A DNA stretch of 34,734 nt from Acetobacter pasteurianus subsp. pasteurianus LMG 1262 = NBRC 106471 (GTDB lineage Bacteria; Pseudomonadota; Alphaproteobacteria; Acetobacterales; Acetobacteraceae), in contig NZ_CADO01000030.1 in the NCBI RefSeq assembly GCF_000285275.1, positions 1-34,734 on the forward strand, given 5' to 3'. Numbering within the stretch: the stretch's first letter is position 1; each line of letters opens with the position of its first letter. Position numbers and translations under genes: made by a program. Below, in pieces: positions 32,762 to 34,734 of this stretch. The notes beneath the pieces are model-generated. The model saw only the letters and a list, made by a program, of their open reading frames with translations, made no database searches and had not been told where the DNA came from.

Positions 32762-33700
32762 ATGTCGATGACAAACCCGACACACCCCTCTATCAATCGT
32801 GCATCAGATAATGGCGCCCTGCTCAAGCAGGATATGGGGGCCCGCGCCCGCGTTATTGAACACACGATTGATACCTTGCTCCCCCTCACAACCGGAGGCG
32901 ATGCGCGGCTGATCGAAGCTATGCGCTACGCAACACTTGGGGGCGGCAAGCGGTTACGTGGTTATCTTGCCATTGTAACGGCCAGCCTTTTTGGTGTTCC
33001 AGAAAGTCAGTCCGCGCGCGTAGCTGCCTCAGTTGAAATGCTGCACGCTTACTCTTTGGTGCATGATGATCTCCCTGCCATGGACGATGATGATATGCGC
33101 CGGGGCCAGCCTTCCGCGCATCGCAAGTTTGATGAGGCCACAGCCATTCTGGCCGGAGATGCCCTTCAAACCAAAGCATTTGAAATTCTGGCTGCCAGTC
33201 AGACCCATACAGATGCAAATGTGCGTATTGATCTGATTTCCGCCTTTGCTGAAGCCTCAGGCGCAGCTGGCATGGTTGGCGGCCAGATGATTGATATGGA
33301 AGGCGAAGGCCGCGCCCTTCCGCTTGAAGAAGTCCGCCATCTTCACGCACTGAAAACCGGTTGCCTGATCCGTTACTCCGCAGAATCCGGTGCCATTCTG
33401 GGACAAGCTTCCCCTGATCTGCGCCGCCGTCTGCGTTCCTATGGTGCAAATATTGGCGCTGCCTTCCAGATTGCAGATGACGTGCTGGATGCAACAGCCA
33501 CGGCAGAAGAGCTGGGCAAGACTGCAGGTAAGGATGAAGCTTCAGGCAAGTCTACCTTTGTGGCCCTGCTGGGCATTGAAGGCGCCAAAGCAGAAGCTCT
33601 GCGCGTAACAGAAGAAGCCATTGCCGATCTGGAACCCTTTGGTGCACAGGCAGATCGTCTGCGTGATCTGGCCTATTATGTGATCGAACGGAAAAACTGA
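32762..33700 (+). CDS. ispA: Farnesyl diphosphate synthase (polyprenyl synthetase)
   Basis: This 312-residue enzyme condenses isopentenyl diphosphate with dimethylallyl or geranyl diphosphate to make farnesyl diphosphate for quinones, bactoprenol and hopanoids. The first Asp-rich motif [10 protein letters not shown] is at 102-111 (with RRG following), the second DDVLD at 239-243, and GGGKRLRG at about 60-67 binds the diphosphate. The two residues inserted between the Asp pairs and the spacing upstream fit the short-chain bacterial type. It starts one base after xseB stops and ends 4 bp before dxs. Confidence 0.95.
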   Translation: MSMTNPTHPSINRASDNGALLKQDMGARARVIEHTIDTLLPLTTGGDARLIEAMRYATLGGGKRLRGYLAIVTASLFGVPESQSARVAASVEMLHAYSLVHDDLPAMDDDDMRRGQPSAHRKFDEATAILAGDALQTKAFEILAASQTHTDANVRIDLISAFAEASGAAGMVGGQMIDMEGEGRALPLEEVRHLHALKTGCLIRYSAESGAILGQASPDLRRRLRSYGANIGAAFQIADDVLDATATAEELGKTAGKDEASGKSTFVALLGIEGAKAEALRVTEEAIADLEPFGAQADRLRDLAYYVIERKN

Positions 33701-33704
33701 ACTC

Positions 33705-34658
33705 ATGACCAATCAGCCCCACACTTCACCGATTCCGACGTTAGGGCGTTTTCCTGCGCTGGACCGGGTTGAGTATCCGGCGGACCTGCGCAATCTCTCG
33801 GTTGAGCAGCTCAAGCAGGTTGCGGATGAGCTGCGGGCCGAAACGGTGGACGCGGTTTCCACCACGGGGGGGCACCTTGGGGCCTCTCTGGGTGTTGTGG
33901 AGCTGACAGTTGCCCTGCATGCGGTGTTTGACACCCCGGATGACAAGGTGATCTGGGATGTGGGCCACCAGGCCTACCCTCACAAGATTCTGACCGGGCG
34001 GCGTGACCGTATCCGCACCCTGCGCCAGCCGGGTGGCCTGTCTGGCTTTACCCGCCGCGCAGAAAGCAAATACGATCCGTTTGGCGCAGCCCATTCCTCC
34101 ACCTCCATTTCCGCCGGACTCGGCATGGCCGTGGCCCACCACCTGCGGGCGGAGGAAGACCCCAGCTACCGCGAACGCAATGTGATTGCCGTGATCGGTG
34201 ATGGCTCCATTTCCGCCGGTATGGCGTATGAGGCCATGAACAACGCCGCCGTGGCTGGCCCCGGTGCGGAACGGCTGATTGTCATCCTGAACGACAACGA
34301 GATGTCCATTGCCCCACCTGTGGGGGCGATGTCGAACTACCTGTCGCGCCTGATGTCTTCCCGCAAGTTCATGGGCCTGCGTGAACTGGCTGGCAAGTTC
34401 GTGAAAAAACTGCCCGCCCCTGTGGAACGCACGGCCCGCAAGGCCGATGAATATGCCCGCGGCATGATCACCGGCGGCACGCTGTTTGAAGAACTGGGCT
34501 TTTACTACGTTGGCCCCGTAGATGGGCATGACCTGCCGCAGCTGGTCTCTATCCTGCGCAACCTGCGCGATACGGATAACGGCCCCATCATGCTGCATGT
34601 CATCACGGAAAAAGGCCATGGCTTTCCATTTCCGCCGGTATGGCGTATGAGGCCATGA
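33705..34658 (+). pseudogene. dxs: 1-deoxy-D-xylulose-5-phosphate synthase, partial and broken at window edge
   Basis: The first about 305 residues are a normal Dxs N-terminus. DXS makes 1-deoxyxylulose 5-phosphate from pyruvate and glyceraldehyde 3-phosphate with TPP, the first step of the non-mevalonate pathway. Visible motifs are [36 protein letters not shown], the TPP block [16 protein letters not shown] (165-180), [15 protein letters not shown] and VITEKGHGF. Just after that, at about 34622, the sequence jumps back into a second copy of 34206-34315 and the frame closes at 34658, so more than half of the usual about 640 residues is missing. The repeat is 110 bp with one mismatch. Whether the gene is broken in the organism or only in this sequence cannot be decided here. 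Confidence 0.85.
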
Positions 34659-34734
34659 ACAACGCCGCCGTGGCTGGTCCCGGTGCGGAACGGCTGATTG
34701 TCATCCTGAACGACAACGAGATGTCCATTGCCCC
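34206..34734. repeat. 110-bp direct repeat within dxs, second copy at window end
   Basis: 34625-34734 repeats 34206-34315 at an offset of 419 bp, with a single mismatch (C at 34259, T at 34678). The left junction has the shared hexamer ATGGCT (34201-34206 and 34619-34624), with two extra T bases. The right end of the copy is cut by the window. The offset is not a multiple of three. Confidence 0.95.

Noticed and set aside
33741-34619. 292-codon open frame on the minus strand across dxs
   Set aside because: It lies wholly antisense to dxs, which has clear TPP and family motifs. The antisense protein has no recognisable domain and owes its length to codon bias in a GC-richer gene.

Overview
The window reads as chromosomal DNA of an alphaproteobacterium, most likely an acetic acid bacterium (Acetobacteraceae, Acetobacter-like). 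This is inferred from moderate GC, the xseB-ispA-dxs order typical of Alphaproteobacteria, and the character of the proteins. No rRNA or species marker is present, so the genus stays an inference. Gene density is high and there is no prophage, insertion sequence or CRISPR array.

Layout. 1-647: A+T-rich leader without a recognisable gene. 648-1841 (+): CPA2-type cation/proton antiporter. 1934-3971 (-): iron-associated membrane operon (DUF3325-like, DUF3649-like, PepSY protein) with a Fur-box-like site at 4101-4119. 4302-4679 (+): orphan small membrane protein ending in a very strong terminator. 4753-7709 (-): AI-2E transporter and AsmA-like protein, start/stop coupled. 7809-16381 (-): five-gene pyruvate-to-acetate operon, in transcription order a GltD-like FAD/Fe-S oxidoreductase, pyruvate:ferredoxin oxidoreductase, a dihydroorotate-dehydrogenase-like protein, phosphotransacetylase and acetate kinase, closed by a terminator at 7781-7830. 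16500-17380: A+T-rich island with a secreted or anchored EF-hand protein. 17381-19632: TetR regulator, MntP manganese exporter behind a yybP-ykoY riboswitch, and a beta-class-like glutathione S-transferase. 19666-28586: respiratory formate dehydrogenase (alpha, beta, cytochrome b) with fdhE, moeA, mobA, fdhD on the minus strand and mobB on the plus strand. 28969-29042 (-): tRNA-Gln(CUG). 29236-34734: ppx-rlmE, fructokinase mak, tusA, xseB-ispA-dxs; dxs is broken at the right edge by a repeat of its own sequence.

How the parts fit. The acetate operon can turn pyruvate into acetyl-CoA, acetyl phosphate, acetate and ATP. The electrons would go to ferredoxin and perhaps on to NAD(P)H through the GltD-like enzyme. 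The formate operon would feed electrons from periplasmic formate to quinone and carries much of its own molybdenum cofactor and sulfuration machinery; tusA nearby could also contribute sulfur. An FNR-like palindrome sits exactly where a class II activator would lie upstream of fdoG. Together this suggests a low-oxygen energy module in a lineage usually thought of as strictly aerobic. The metal sites (Fur box, Mn riboswitch) give two further direct regulatory reads.

No completely unknown multi-gene system was found. The most unusual items are the PFOR/acetate operon with its unpaired GltD-like and DHOD-like proteins, the FNR-like promoter, and the dxs repeat at the window edge.
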